The notes under the pieces were generated by a model. It ran no database searches. It had not been told where the DNA came from and was given only the letters and a program-made list of their open reading frames with translations. Below are positions 23,184 to 34,042 of a stretch of DNA of 64,000 nt, piece after piece. Source of the stretch: Sesamum alatum (taxonomy: Eukaryota > Streptophyta > Magnoliopsida > Lamiales > Pedaliaceae); assembly GCA_034509735.1 (NCBI GenBank), contig JACGWO010000010.1:17373193-17437192 (forward strand), written 5' to 3'. Position 1 is the stretch's first letter, and each line of letters starts with the position of its first letter. Made by a program: the position numbers and the translations under genes.

Positions 23184-25179
23184 TGAAAGATTATGTGGAT
23201 CGTCCCGGGAAAAGCGCGAATGCGGAAGCGCGGTATAATTAAAAAATAAATGCGGAATTTAAACATGCTTTTAAATTAAAACACGTTTCAAAGGGTGTGC
23301 CTTTGAAATTTCCCGGGCGTTCGGTGTATCTCATGAACGAATAACATAAAATAAATCATGGAGGCCATAGGGTTGGAAAATAAAAGAGGACGAAAAACAT
23401 AAACGAGACCTACCCGTTGTCGTTTTCGTCTTCAACGGCTACACGCGTTGTTCCCCGTTTTGCACCAAGATCTCGTTCTTGAGACCCTCCAAATCGTGAC
23501 ACACGATCCACCCACGTATCTTGCACGTCGTGCTAGCAACGAACAAGTTTATATTTTGGAGTGGATGAATCAACGACACGTTATGAATTAACGGTATTGA
23601 TTCATCAAGTTCTAATGTTCCAAGAACAAGAGAACAAAGAAAATAATTTTCTTTGGAGAGAGAGAGAGGCGAACGAGAGATGAGAGGGAGAGATCCGTGT
23701 GTGTGTGTAGTAGTGTGTGTGTTGGAGATTCATCATCATGTAAATTGTAGGATGCTAGGGGTTTATATAGAAGAGGAGTTTTAATCCTCTTTAAACTCCT
23801 CTTTTTAAGAACTCTAATTTGACTAGGATTTTGACCTAGTCAAAGTCCTAGTCAAACTAGTGTTTTGACCTAGTCAAAACGATCCTAGCCATCCATCTCT
23901 CTCCCATTAATCTCAACCGTTGATTTGATTTAATTTAATTTAATGGAAATATTTAAAACCTATTTAAATATTTCCAAGAGGCTAAAATAAATATAAATAT
24001 TATTTAAGCCCATTAAATAAATCCCTTTGATAAATCCAATTTATCAATTTAATTCCTTCTATCAAAATAGAAAGAATTATTTCTCCAAGAAAAATAAAGG
24101 TCCCGATTAAATCTAATTTAATCATTCCTTCACTCCAATATTTAATTCCAAATTAAATATTTAATTGTGTGTGGATAGTGTGTGACTCTTTAGGTTCACC
24201 ATTCAGCTAGACTTGGTCGGATTCCTAGAATCCGTCCGTTACCATGGGTGGCCATCTAGCAACGGTCCATGGCACTAGAGACTAGGTGAAATATTCAGGG
24301 ATGAACATTTAGGCTCTAACAGTACGCTTGTCCTTCTGTCTTCGGTCTCATCACTTAGAGTCTAGGGCACGGAAAATGCAGGTACCCATTTTGGACCCAA
24401 GTGTCGGTCTGTCCTCACTAAACGCCGCAAGGGAATCCTTCCCTTCTGTTCAGTCACTGTGGCCACAGTTTTAGGGACAAGACCTAGAGTATACATGAGA
24501 CTCAACTGTCAAAGCCTATTGACAGGAGACAGATCCTTTCTTGGAAACTACTGTCACTTTGCACACCAGGACTGCACTAGACATGGCTTATGACTACCAA
24601 AGAGAATTCTGGCAATCTCTCACCATACCTAAGATACAGCCCTGATGTACAGGTAAACTCAGCAATTCCTCAAGTCAAAGGACTTGACCTGTACCGTTGG
24701 AACCGGGAATACTCGTCATACCTTGTAGACCATACTCAAGGTCCTCCGTAAGACGGTTCCCGCGAGTCACCTCAGTCAGCTGCATCCTAGCAGGCTAACC
24801 CACTAACACTGCTTAGACGATCCTCGTCACCCGTCGATGAAACACGACAGCAGATGCTTAGTGCAAGTCTCAAATGGAATCCCGGTACCCATTTTCGGGA
24901 TTCCTTGACTTGGAGATTTCCGGACTGATTCGGGAAGACTGATTCCATGGACCTACCTCCAAGCGTAGTCCCAGTCCCCGAAATTGATTCTCAGTCCGTG
25001 GGCTTTGTTTGCGTAGTGAACAGATATGGATAAATAGGTGCAAGTGAACACAAACAAAGTAATGCCAAATGAAAATTCACTTCTTTATTCATTAATGATT
25101 TATCAAAACACCTATAATTGTCTAGACATAGGTTACATATACCCGCCAAAATTGGCTTACATGGTCACCTATTCTAACA
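23184..25179 (-). repeat. 3' LTR of element A
   Basis: On the plus strand it starts TGAAAGATTATG and ends CCTATTCTAACA; in element sense it is TGTTAGAATAGG to ATAATCTTTCA. By eye it differs from the 5' LTR at 31627-33619 by one base in a T run (about 23802), two bases in a CT run (about 23895) and T for C at 24726. The TATA box (23761-23769, minus) would direct transcripts out towards lower coordinates, into LTR 2. Confidence 0.95.
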
Positions 25180-25193
25180 ATCTCCCACTTGAC
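25180..25193 (-). promoter_or_regulatory. Polypurine tract of element A
   Basis: In element sense AAGTGGGAGAT directly precedes the 3' LTR. This purine run is the usual plus-strand primer of copia elements. The same tract occurs in element B at 37597-37608. Confidence 0.85.
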
Positions 25194-25232
25194 CTTTAAA
25201 GCCAATCACCCATATGCCTAATCCCCATCTTC

Positions 25233-27190
25233 TCAAGATGTTGCGTATGAGCACTTTGCGACATTAGGCTTTGTCAGCGGGTCTGCTGTGTTGTCTGCTG
25301 AGTTGACTCGGTCCATCCGAACGTCACCTCTTCCTACCATTTCTCTAAGAAGATGGTAGCGTCTAAGAATGTGTTTGGAACGGTGGTGAGATCTCGGTTC
25401 CTTCGCTTGCGCTATTGCACCGTTGTTATCACAGAAGATGACAACGGGCTCGGCGATGCTAGGCACCACACCCAACTCTTGGATGTAGTTTCTCATCCAA
25501 ACCGCTTCCTTGGCAGCTTCTGAAGCCGCTATGTATTCAGCCTCAGTGGTGGAGTCAGCAGTGGTTGCTTGCTTGGAACTTTTCCAAGTCACCACTCCTC
25601 CGTTGAGTTTGAATACATACCCTGATTGAGACTTGGCATCATCGTCATCAGACTGGAAGCTAGCGTCGCTAAAGCCTTCCAGAATTAGTTTTCCATTGCC
25701 ATAGACTAAGAACATTTCCTTAGTCCTCCTTAGGTACTTAAGGATGCCCTTAACTGCATTCCAATGTGCCTCTCCTGCACAGGACTGATATCTGCTTGTC
25801 ACGCTCAAAGCGTATGCAATGTCAGGCCTGGTGCAGTGGACCGCATATTGGATGCTACCTACGGCAGACGCATAGGGGATGACTTTCATCTTTTCAAGTT
25901 CCTCATCAGTCTGCGGGGACTGTTTCTTGGACAACTTGATCCCATGCCTCATAGGAAGGAACCCTCGTTTGGAGTTGTCCATTCGATATCTCTTTAGGAC
26001 TTTTTCCACATACGAGTTTTGGGTGAGCCCTAACATCCTTTTAGATCTGTCCCTGACAATCTGGATGCCTAGGATGTAGGATGCTTCACCCAAGTCCTTC
26101 ATGGAAAACTTGGTTGACAGCCATGCTTTCGTGTTTCCTAACATTCTGACGTCATTTCCAATGAGCAGAATGTCATCCACGTAAAGCACTAGGAACACTA
26201 TGGAGCTCCCACTGACCTTCTTGTATACACAAGGGTCGGATTCGTTTTTTGATGAAGTCATAACCCCGTATTACCTCATCAAATCGAATGTTCCAACTCC
26301 GGGAAGCTTGTTTTGAGGCCATAGATGGACTTCTGGAGACGACAGACCTTCTGTTCTTCTCCAGTGACCGTGAAACCCTCCGGCTGATCCATATAGATCT
26401 CTTCTTCAACGAAACCGTTGAGGAAGGCCGTTTTCACGTCCATCTGCCATATTTCATAGTCATACCATGCTGCTATGGCAAGCAGGATCCGAATGGATTT
26501 AGCCATGGCTACTGGCGAGTAGGTATCCTCAAAATCGACCCCGGGTCGTTGAGTGTATCCCTTAGCTATAAGCCTAGCCTTGAAGGTAGTGACCTCTCCA
26601 TCAACGCCGAGTTTGCGCTTGTAGACCCACTTACAGCCCACTGGCTTAACACCTTTCGGTGGATCTACAAGTCTCCAAACTTGGTTCTCGCTCATGGAGT
26701 CCATTTCGGTTTTCATGGCCTCAAGCCATTTCCCAGAGTCGATGTCTGACATCGCTTCCCCGTATGTCTTAGGATCGTTATCCAGAAGATCGGTCGCACC
26801 TAGAAATCCATATCTCACTGGAGGTCTGGATTCTCTAGTGGACCTTCGGAGAACGGGAACGTTAGTGGTAACTGTGGGCGCTGACTGTATCGGAGCCGGC
26901 GGTTCAGGGACCGGGACTGGCCTTTCTTGAGGTTGTCCTTCATGCCTAGCATGTTGGACTTCTCTAGGTTGGTCAGTCCTCCTAGTGTCTATCCTGAATC
27001 CTCTAGGTGAGGTTTCCGCGACTGTTTCTGATGGCTGAGTTCCATCACTTGATTCCTCAAGGATCAGCTCATCAGGTTGGATATCCTCTGGGAAGCCTTG
27101 CTCCAAGAATACTGCATTCCTTGAAACAAATACCTTTTGTTCCAAAAGGGTCATAAAAGTAATAACCCGCAGTTTCTTTAGGGTATCCAA
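25233..27190 (-). pseudogene. Element A pol: reverse transcriptase and RNase H (three frame pieces)
   Basis: The first piece (27190-26279) holds the integrase tail (NAVFLEQGFP), a proline-rich spacer (PVLRRSTRESRPPVRYGF) and the RT start (WRLVDPPKGVKPVGCKWVYK, FEDTYSPVAMAKSIRILLAI, WQMDVKTAFLNG). A short middle piece lies in another frame. The last piece (26261-25233) has the catalytic YVDDILLIGND, then RNase H with TTEAEYIAASEA and FCDNNGAIAQAKEPRSHHRS. Frame changes lie at the T4 run 26311-26314 and the T6 run 26245-26250; element B has one base fewer at each. Catalytic residues look intact. Confidence 0.95.
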
Positions 27191-28145
27191 CGAACCTGCA
27201 TAGGCTAGATCTGGATTCTAGCTTATCTCCCACTAACCTCTTGACGTATGCGGGGCTACCCCACACTTTCAAGTAGTTGTAGGATGCAGGCTTGCCGTGC
27301 CATATCTCATATGGCGTTTGGGTCACTACACTAGTAGGCGCCAAATTCAATAACTTGGCTGCCGTTTCTAATGCATAACCCCAAAACGATAGGGGCAATT
27401 TGGTAAAACTCATCATGGAACGAACCATGTCCAACAGGGTTCGGTTCCTCCTTTCAGAGACGCCATTTAACTGTGGTGTTCCGGGAGGTGTCCATTCTGA
27501 TATTATACCATGTTCCTTTAGATAATCTAGGAATTCGGCACTAAGGTATTCACCGCCTCGGTCTGACCGTAGGACTTTAATTTTGCAGTTGGTTTGATTC
27601 TCCACTTCAAGTCTGAATTCTTTAAACCTCTCAAGAGCTTCAGACTTGTACCTCATTAGGTAAACATAACCATACCGTGAATGATCATCGGTGAAGGTTA
27701 TGAAGTAGGAGAACCCACCTCGGGCCTGCGTCCTTAGTGGTCCACACACGTCTGTATGGACCAAGTCCAACAGACCTGTGGCAAGCCTGCTTTGTCCTAC
27801 AAAGGGCTTCTTGGTCATTTTCCCTCTTAGACAAGATTCACAAGTTGGTAGATCACTCAAGTCCCCAACCTCTAGGTTCTTTGAGTCTACCAACCTTTTC
27901 ATCCTATCTTGGGATATGTGACCTAGCCTAGCGTGCCACAGACGTGCGTTCCCGTTATTATCTAATTTCCGTTTGTGTTGAGCGTTAAGAACGAAATTCG
28001 TTTGTTGCAAGATATAGAGCCCATTATGTAATGTACCAAGTAGATGAGCAATTCCACACCTCATCAAATAAAAGCAATTTTTATTGATTTTAAACTCATA
28101 ACCATTATTGTCTAACAATGGAATGGAAATGATGTTTTTAATCAT
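27072..28145 (-). pseudogene. Element A pol: pre-integrase domain and integrase
   Basis: The piece starts in the pre-integrase region (NGLYILQQ, LWHARLGHISQDRMKRLVDS, with CESCLRGKMTKKPF as zinc-binding end). The integrase core has VHTDVCGPL for the first Asp, LRSDRGGEYLS for the second and NGVSERRNRTLLDM for the Glu, so the D-D-E set is present. PLSFWGYALETAAK and VWGSPAYVKRL follow. A +1 change near 27142-27148 moves the frame into the RT piece, and another at 28155-28159 separates it from gag-protease. Confidence 0.95.
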
Positions 28146-29253
28146 ACTGGGTACAAAAACAAACTTGCTCTAATTCTATGCTAATGGTATCACTAATAAC
28201 TAAAGTGGCGGATCCTACTGCTTCTGCCGAGATGGCCTTGCCATTTCCGAGCTTCAGGATCATGTCCCCGCTACTTAGTTTTCTGCTTCTTTTCAACACC
28301 TGCAGATCATTGCAAATGTGAGCTCCACAGCCGGTATCCAATACCCAAGAGGCAGAATTAGTGACCATGTTAACCTCAATCACAAATATACCTTGGTTTG
28401 AGAAGAGTTTGGGGCACTCTCTCTTCCAATGCCCTTTCTCACGGCAGTTGATACATATGTCATATGCCTTCGACTGTTGCTTGGAGACAACCTTTCCCTT
28501 TCCTTTGCCTTTCCCCTCTTTGGCAATGGGAACACTCTGAGTGTTCGTAGCTGCTATGACTGCCTTTCCCTTCCCTTTCTTCCTTTTCCAACGTCCGGCG
28601 CCCTTGCCTTTCGTCTTGGAAGTAGAAGCACCTCCAAACAATACCGAAGGCGTGGACTTCTTAGTCGTTGCCTCGTATTGCACCAACATATTGATCAACT
28701 CATGAATACCCTTCTCAAGTGCATTCATGTTGAAGTTGACAATAAATTGATCAAAGGAGGGTGGGAGTGACTGAAGGATCACATCTATGTACGTTTCGTT
28801 ATCGAGACCTGCCTTTAGGTCCTCGAGCTTTTCCACTAGGGTAAGCATTTTAACCCCATGCTCTTGTACAGAGGATCCTTCTGTCATTTTAGTTCCAAAG
28901 AACGCCTTGGTCGCGACATACCTAGTATGCCGGTCCGGGACTGCATAGCAATCCTTAAGGCGAGCCATTATGGAAGGGACATCGTCTAGCCTTTCATATT
29001 GCTTTTGAATCTCATTGGTCATCGAAGCAAGTATGATGCTACGAACCTTCCGGTTATCCTTATGCCAAGTCTCGAACGTCTCACGTTCCTCTGGCGTGGA
29101 TCCTTCCGGTAAGGTCCTAGGGAGAGGCTCGTCCATGACGTAGCCTTGGTTCTCATAATCCAGGACTATCCTGAGATTGCGCAACCAGTCGTTGTAGTTG
29201 GTTCCATTAAATTTATTTGTCTCAAGAATGGTTGAAAGTGGGTTCTTAGACAT
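28138..29253 (-). CDS. gag: Element A gag and protease
   Basis: The 371-codon frame starts MSKNPLSTILETNKFNGTNY and continues with a UBN2-type capsid region to about residue 200. A Lys/Gly-rich stretch follows, then the zinc knuckle CINCREKGHWKREC (about residues 279-292) and the aspartic protease site WVLDTGCGAHICND. The frame ends CFCTQYD because of one extra base in a five-base run at 28155-28159; without it gag would run on into pol. Gag forms virus-like particles that package the element RNA, and the protease cleaves the polyprotein. The start codon is shared by the related gag at 44558. Confidence 0.9.
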   Translation of the reverse strand: MSKNPLSTILETNKFNGTNYNDWLRNLRIVLDYENQGYVMDEPLPRTLPEGSTPEERETFETWHKDNRKVRSIILASMTNEIQKQYERLDDVPSIMARLKDCYAVPDRHTRYVATKAFFGTKMTEGSSVQEHGVKMLTLVEKLEDLKAGLDNETYIDVILQSLPPSFDQFIVNFNMNALEKGIHELINMLVQYEATTKKSTPSVLFGGASTSKTKGKGAGRWKRKKGKGKAVIAATNTQSVPIAKEGKGKGKGKVVSKQQSKAYDICINCREKGHWKRECPKLFSNQGIFVIEVNMVTNSASWVLDTGCGAHICNDLQVLKRSRKLSSGDMILKLGNGKAISAEAVGSATLVISDTISIELEQVCFCTQYD

Positions 29254-29360
29254 TTTAAAATCTACATGTTGAAAAACAACGCGCGATCAGCAGAAAGTAA
29301 AGACGGTGGTTTGATAAAAATAATTAAATGCTTGGTCTTTAGTCATTTAATCCTCCCACT

Positions 29361-29370
29361 ATTTATACGA
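29361..29370 (-). promoter_or_regulatory. TATA-like box about 100 bp before gag
   Basis: In element sense TTTCGTATAAATAGTGGGAG lies 108 bases before the gag start. Element B has the same phrase 100 bases before its gag (44448-44466). It could be a second, internal promoter; this is inference from conservation only. Confidence 0.4.
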
Positions 29371-30773
29371 AAACACGGTACTCTCAAACGTAGTTTTCGG
29401 GAAATCCTTTCCTAGTGGGCTTGGGATCCACAGCGATTTTTCCCATACCCCGCTTTTACGATTCGCATGGAAAAGATCCTGTGGGAGGTATTCCATACCA
29501 TTCTCGTTCCACGAGATTCCCAAGGTTATTGCCTCACCCTTTTGCATGATCCCGAGGACTCCAAGCGAATCATGCTAATTAGGCGTTAGACCCGACCCAA
29601 TCGACCGAGCCATGGACCCACTAGTACCCCCACGACTCGTGAGACAGGTAGCAGCAGCCCATTTTTCGTTCATGACATAGTGCAGCTTCCTTTAAGTACA
29701 ATAACGTGCCACGACTCGTGAGACCACGCTATTGACCTAAAACAGCTTCCTCACTATGCCACGGATTGGAAGGCATGGACGAACTCCTAGAGTTCATGTC
29801 CACTTTATCTAGGGTCTAATATTTCAACATTGGTCCAACCAATGTGAGAGTAGTGAATGACCGAGATCTCATAATATATCCATACATTCATCCATAATGC
29901 ATAAATAAAATCCATCCATAGCAGTCATATGATAAATAAAAGCCATTCATCCATCATAATAACCACATGCAAAATTAAAGCCTAGCACGCCCCTGTTGGA
30001 TGATCACAAGCCCGAATCCTATGCGATCCACTGAGCCCGCAGTGGATCTATGGTCAATCTAGGGTTGGTCCTATACTATTACAATAATAGTAACCCAATC
30101 ATCATTCTGATGGGCCTTGGTCTCTTTTTCTCTTTCTTCACTTCATGGAAAACGCCAAGGGACCTCCGGTCTGGGCTCTCCATGTGGTCCTTCCTTCTTC
30201 TCCACCAATTACAAAAAAATGGAAACCTCACTCCTAGTCTACTCTCATTACATAAAAAAATTAGAAACCCCAGCGAAACCCCGGGGGGAGTACATAAGGA
30301 GGGAGGTAGAAAGCCTTATTATTCCAAGGCACTAGAAAGAGAGAAGGAGAAAGCAGTTTAAAGAGGCACACAGGCCCAACAGTAAATTAAACCATACATT
30401 CGGTCTAGGGCTCGTGATCATCCATTTCCATCCAACACACATAATTACATGATCTAATCACATAATCATAATATTCCAACAACACATGATTTCCAATCAC
30501 ATCAATCCAAAATAAATGAACATGTGCGTAACGTGTGAAAAATAAAACACAAATATTGGTAATAAAATTTTTCTCGTTTTAGGAAAACCTTTCCTCATTA
30601 TTTTAAGTAAAATAACCCCGGGATTCTAAATCCAATTTATTTTACTCCTAAAATAATGTCTTTAGGAATTTAGGCAAAATTGAACCCAAAAAACGAATTT
30701 TCAGAATTAATTCAAAATTAAAACTGAAAATAAATTTAAAAATAAAATAATAATGCTAGGGTTTCAAAAAACC

Positions 30774-31412
30774 CTAGCTGCAGCAGCCGCCGGCCGCCGC
30801 CACCGGCAGCAGCCGGCAGGCCGTGCGCGCAGGGCAGCAGGCCCAGCCTGCCGCCCCTGCGCGCGCAGGCACTGCCTGGCCGGGCGCGCGCGCGCAGGCC
30901 CCTTGCCTGCGTGCGCGCGCGCCTGGCCGGCAGCGCGCTGCGCGGCCTGGTGTTCCGGCAGGCCGACGCGCGCGCAGGCTCCTTTGCCTGTGCGCGCGCG
31001 CTGGCCTGCTGGCCACCGGCCGCGTCCCTGCGTCGCGCGCAGAGCGCGCGCGCAGGCGCGCACTGGGCGTGCCTGCCGGGCGCGCGCGCGCAGACGCCTC
31101 CGTCTGCGTGCGCGCGCGCCTGGCGGCGCGCCTGGTGCCCGTCCGCGCGCGGGCTCCTCCGCCCGCCAGCCTTGCGCGCGCGCGCGCATGGGCGCGCCTG
31201 CCGGGCGCGCGCGCGCAGACACCTCTGTCTGCCCGCGCGCGCGCCTGGAGGCGTTTCCATGCGTGCACGCCCGCGCGCAGCCAACCCGGCTGCGCGCTGC
31301 CCCTGCGCGGCCGGCAGCGCGCGCGCGCGCAGGCTTCCCATGCCTGCGCGCGTCTGCCCTGCCGGCAGCGCTCGGCTGCGCGCGGCCAGCCTTCCCGGCT
31401 GGCCGGCTGTGA
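30774..31412. repeat. G/C-rich hairpin array in the element A leader
   Basis: About 640 bases made almost only of G and C lie in a strongly AT-rich neighbourhood. The pattern is (GC)n-AGGC, short spacer, GCCT-(GC)n, seen near 30890-30925, 30965-31000 and 31318-31350. Two longer hairpins built on GCAGAC and GTCTGC, about 125 bp apart, lie near 31080 and 31205. Frames of 150-239 codons are open on both strands purely because T-A stops are rare here; I reject them as genes. Confidence 0.9.
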
Positions 31413-31609
31413 CGTTTTTCTCGTTTTTCAGATTAATTCCCATCCCGATTCCCAAGAAAAACAGAAAATACCAATATTCAGCAATTCACACGAATTAAAA
31501 GCAATAAAATAACATGCTTCAAGAATCAAGAAATTCAAGATTTAATTACAACATGCTATTTCACGTTTCATGCTTAAAACGCACATAAACCCTAGGCCTA
31601 TACACCGAA

Positions 31610-31625
31610 CCGGGCTCTGATACCA
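31610..31625 (-). promoter_or_regulatory. Primer binding site of element A (tRNA-iMet)
   Basis: In element sense TGGTATCAGAGCCCGG lies one base inside the 5' LTR. TGGTATCAGAGC is complementary to the 3' end of plant initiator tRNA-Met, the usual copia primer. Confidence 0.95.
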
Positions 31626-31626
31626 C

Positions 31627-33619
31627 TGAAAGATTATGTGGATCGTCCCGGGAAAAGCGCGAATGCGGAAGCGCGGTATAATTAAAAAATAAATGCGGAA
31701 TTTAAACATGCTTTTAAATTAAAACACGTTTCAAAGGGTGTGCCTTTGAAATTTCCCGGGCGTTCGGTGTATCTCATGAACGAATAACATAAAATAAATC
31801 ATGGAGGCCATAGGGTTGGAAAATAAAAGAGGACGAAAAACATAAACGAGACCTACCCGTTGTCGTTTTCGTCTTCAACGGCTACACGCGTTGTTCCCCG
31901 TTTTGCACCAAGATCTCGTTCTTGAGACCCTCCAAATCGTGACACACGATCCACCCACGTATCTTGCACGTCGTGCTAGCAACGAACAAGTTTATATTTT
32001 GGAGTGGATGAATCAACGACACGTTATGAATTAACGGTATTGATTCATCAAGTTCTAATGTTCCAAGAACAAGAGAACAAAGAAAATAATTTTCTTTGGA
32101 GAGAGAGAGAGGCGAACGAGAGATGAGAGGGAGAGATCCGTGTGTGTGTGTAGTAGTGTGTGTGTTGGAGATTCATCATCATGTAAATTGTAGGATGCTA
32201 GGGGTTTATATAGAAGAGGAGTTTTAATCCTCTTTAAACTCCTCTTTTAAGAACTCTAATTTGACTAGGATTTTGACCTAGTCAAAGTCCTAGTCAAACT
32301 AGTGTTTTGACCTAGTCAAAACGATCCTAGCCATCCATCTCTCCCATTAATCTCAACCGTTGATTTGATTTAATTTAATTTAATGGAAATATTTAAAACC
32401 TATTTAAATATTTCCAAGAGGCTAAAATAAATATAAATATTATTTAAGCCCATTAAATAAATCCCTTTGATAAATCCAATTTATCAATTTAATTCCTTCT
32501 ATCAAAATAGAAAGAATTATTTCTCCAAGAAAAATAAAGGTCCCGATTAAATCTAATTTAATCATTCCTTCACTCCAATATTTAATTCCAAATTAAATAT
32601 TTAATTGTGTGTGGATAGTGTGTGACTCTTTAGGTTCACCATTCAGCTAGACTTGGTCGGATTCCTAGAATCCGTCCGTTACCATGGGTGGCCATCTAGC
32701 AACGGTCCATGGCACTAGAGACTAGGTGAAATATTCAGGGATGAACATTTAGGCTCTAACAGTACGCTTGTCCTTCTGTCTTCGGTCTCATCACTTAGAG
32801 TCTAGGGCACGGAAAATGCAGGTACCCATTTTGGACCCAAGTGTCGGTCTGTCCTCACTAAACGCCGCAAGGGAATCCTTCCCTTCTGTTCAGTCACTGT
32901 GGCCACAGTTTTAGGGACAAGACCTAGAGTATACATGAGACTCAACTGTCAAAGCCTATTGACAGGAGACAGATCCTTTCTTGGAAACTACTGTCACTTT
33001 GCACACCAGGACTGCACTAGACATGGCTTATGACTACCAAAGAGAATTCTGGCAATCTCTCACCATACCTAAGATACAGCCCTGATGTACAGGTAAACTC
33101 AGCAATTCCTCAAGTCAAAGGACTTGACCTGTACCGTTGGAACCGGGAATACTCGTCATACCTTGCAGACCATACTCAAGGTCCTCCGTAAGACGGTTCC
33201 CGCGAGTCACCTCAGTCAGCTGCATCCTAGCAGGCTAACCCACTAACACTGCTTAGACGATCCTCGTCACCCGTCGATGAAACACGACAGCAGATGCTTA
33301 GTGCAAGTCTCAAATGGAATCCCGGTACCCATTTTCGGGATTCCTTGACTTGGAGATTTCCGGACTGATTCGGGAAGACTGATTCCATGGACCTACCTCC
33401 AAGCGTAGTCCCAGTCCCCGAAATTGATTCTCAGTCCGTGGGCTTTGTTTGCGTAGTGAACAGATATGGATAAATAGGTGCAAGTGAACACAAACAAAGT
33501 AATGCCAAATGAAAATTCACTTCTTTATTCATTAATGATTTATCAAAACACCTATAATTGTCTAGACATAGGTTACATATACCCGCCAAAATTGGCTTAC
33601 ATGGTCACCTATTCTAACA
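31627..33619 (-). repeat. 5' LTR of element A
   Basis: 1,993 bp, nearly identical to the 3' LTR. It holds the promoter (TATATAAAC at 32204-32212, minus), a cluster of six TTGAC/GTCAA cores just upstream (32260-32320), the conserved CCATGG box (about 32670-32710) and GT- and GA-rich runs near 32100-32160 in the transcribed part. The outer end is TTCTAACA, followed by ATGAC. Confidence 0.95.
32204..32320 (-). promoter_or_regulatory. Element A promoter: TATA box and W-box-like cluster
   Basis: TATATAAAC at 32212-32204 (minus) is preceded by TTTGACTAGGTCAAA-type palindromes between 32320 and 32260, with six TTGAC or GTCAA cores in about 60 bases. TTGAC(C/T) is the known core bound by WRKY factors. 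The same pair of signals recurs in the LTRs at 53578 and 58269. Activity is not shown by sequence alone. Confidence 0.6.
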
Positions 33620-33624
33620 ATGAC

Positions 33625-34037
33625 GATTCCCACGAATCACCTCAGTCAGCCGGTACCCAACTGGCTAACCCACTAACATTGCATGGACGACTTTCGTCAC
33701 TTGTTGATGAAACGCGACTGCAATTGCTTAGTGAAAGTCTCAAATAGACTCTCGATACCCTATCTCGAGGTCCTTCGACTTGGAGTATATCTAACGATCC
33801 ACAGAAACTGAAATCATGACCTGCCATCCTATGTGCAGTCCAATTTCTTGTATTAAACTTTCGGTCTGTGGGTTTTGTTTGTGTGTTGGAATATAAAGTA
33901 GTTAAGTGAACGCAAACAAAGAATAAACGCCAAGTATGAATATCACTTTTAGTCATGAGCTTTATTTAAACACCAAATTGTCAGAAATAGGTTACATAAG
34001 CCTAACGAGATTGGTTTCACGGTCACCTATTCTAACA
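33625..34037 (-). mobile_element. Solo LTR 2, second part
   Basis: It continues the LTR interrupted at 23183, with GATTCCCACGAATCACCTCA and the ending CACCTATTCTAACA. The following TCCCG (34038-34042) matches 21857-21861 and proves the pairing. Confidence 0.9.
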
Positions 34038-34042
34038 TCCCG

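Larger units (their letters stand above)
29254..31609 (-). other. Untranslated leader of element A (2.36 kb)
   Basis: It lies between primer site and gag. Three parts are seen in element sense: a G/C hairpin array near the primer site (31412-30774), a segment conserved with element B (about 30125-29990, including TTACTATTATTGTAATAGTA), and a conserved proximal part with CGTAAAAGCGGGG and the TATA-like box. Frames such as 30050-30361 (+) and 29359-29547 (-) have no recognisable product. Leaders of this length are known from BARE-1. Confidence 0.85.
23184..33619 (-). mobile_element. Complete Ty1/copia element A (10,436 bp), Angela/BARE-like
   Basis: Two LTRs of about 1,995 bp enclose polypurine tract, pol, gag, leader and tRNA-iMet primer site on the minus strand. 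The element is flanked by the exact 5-bp duplication ATGAC (23179-23183 and 33620-33624). Domain order protease-integrase-RT-RNase H is that of Ty1/copia. Long LTRs, a leader over 2 kb and integrase phrases such as NGVSERRNRTLLDMVRSMMS suggest the Angela/BARE lineage; this is inference. The coding region has four +1 frameshifts although the LTRs are nearly identical. Confidence 0.95.

Noticed and set aside
25764..28770. Plus-strand frames of 64-153 codons over the pol and gag of element A.
   Set aside because: They are shadows of the minus-strand polyprotein and show no domains of their own.
30736..31512. Six overlapping long frames on both strands (150-239 codons), Ala/Arg-rich.
   Set aside because: They arise because the block is nearly all G and C, which makes stop codons rare in every frame. 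No domain, no codon bias and no conservation with element B are seen.
31610..31625. Possible tRNA gene similarity (TGGTATCAGAGC, also at 42824).
   Set aside because: Only the primer-binding complement of tRNA-iMet is present next to LTR ends. No cloverleaf surrounds it, and I saw no tRNA or rRNA genes elsewhere in the window.
23184..33619. An endogenous pararetrovirus or env-bearing retrovirus.
   Set aside because: The domain order is protease-integrase-RT-RNase H with LTRs and a tRNA-iMet primer site. There is no movement or coat protein and no frame between RNase H and the 3' LTR.
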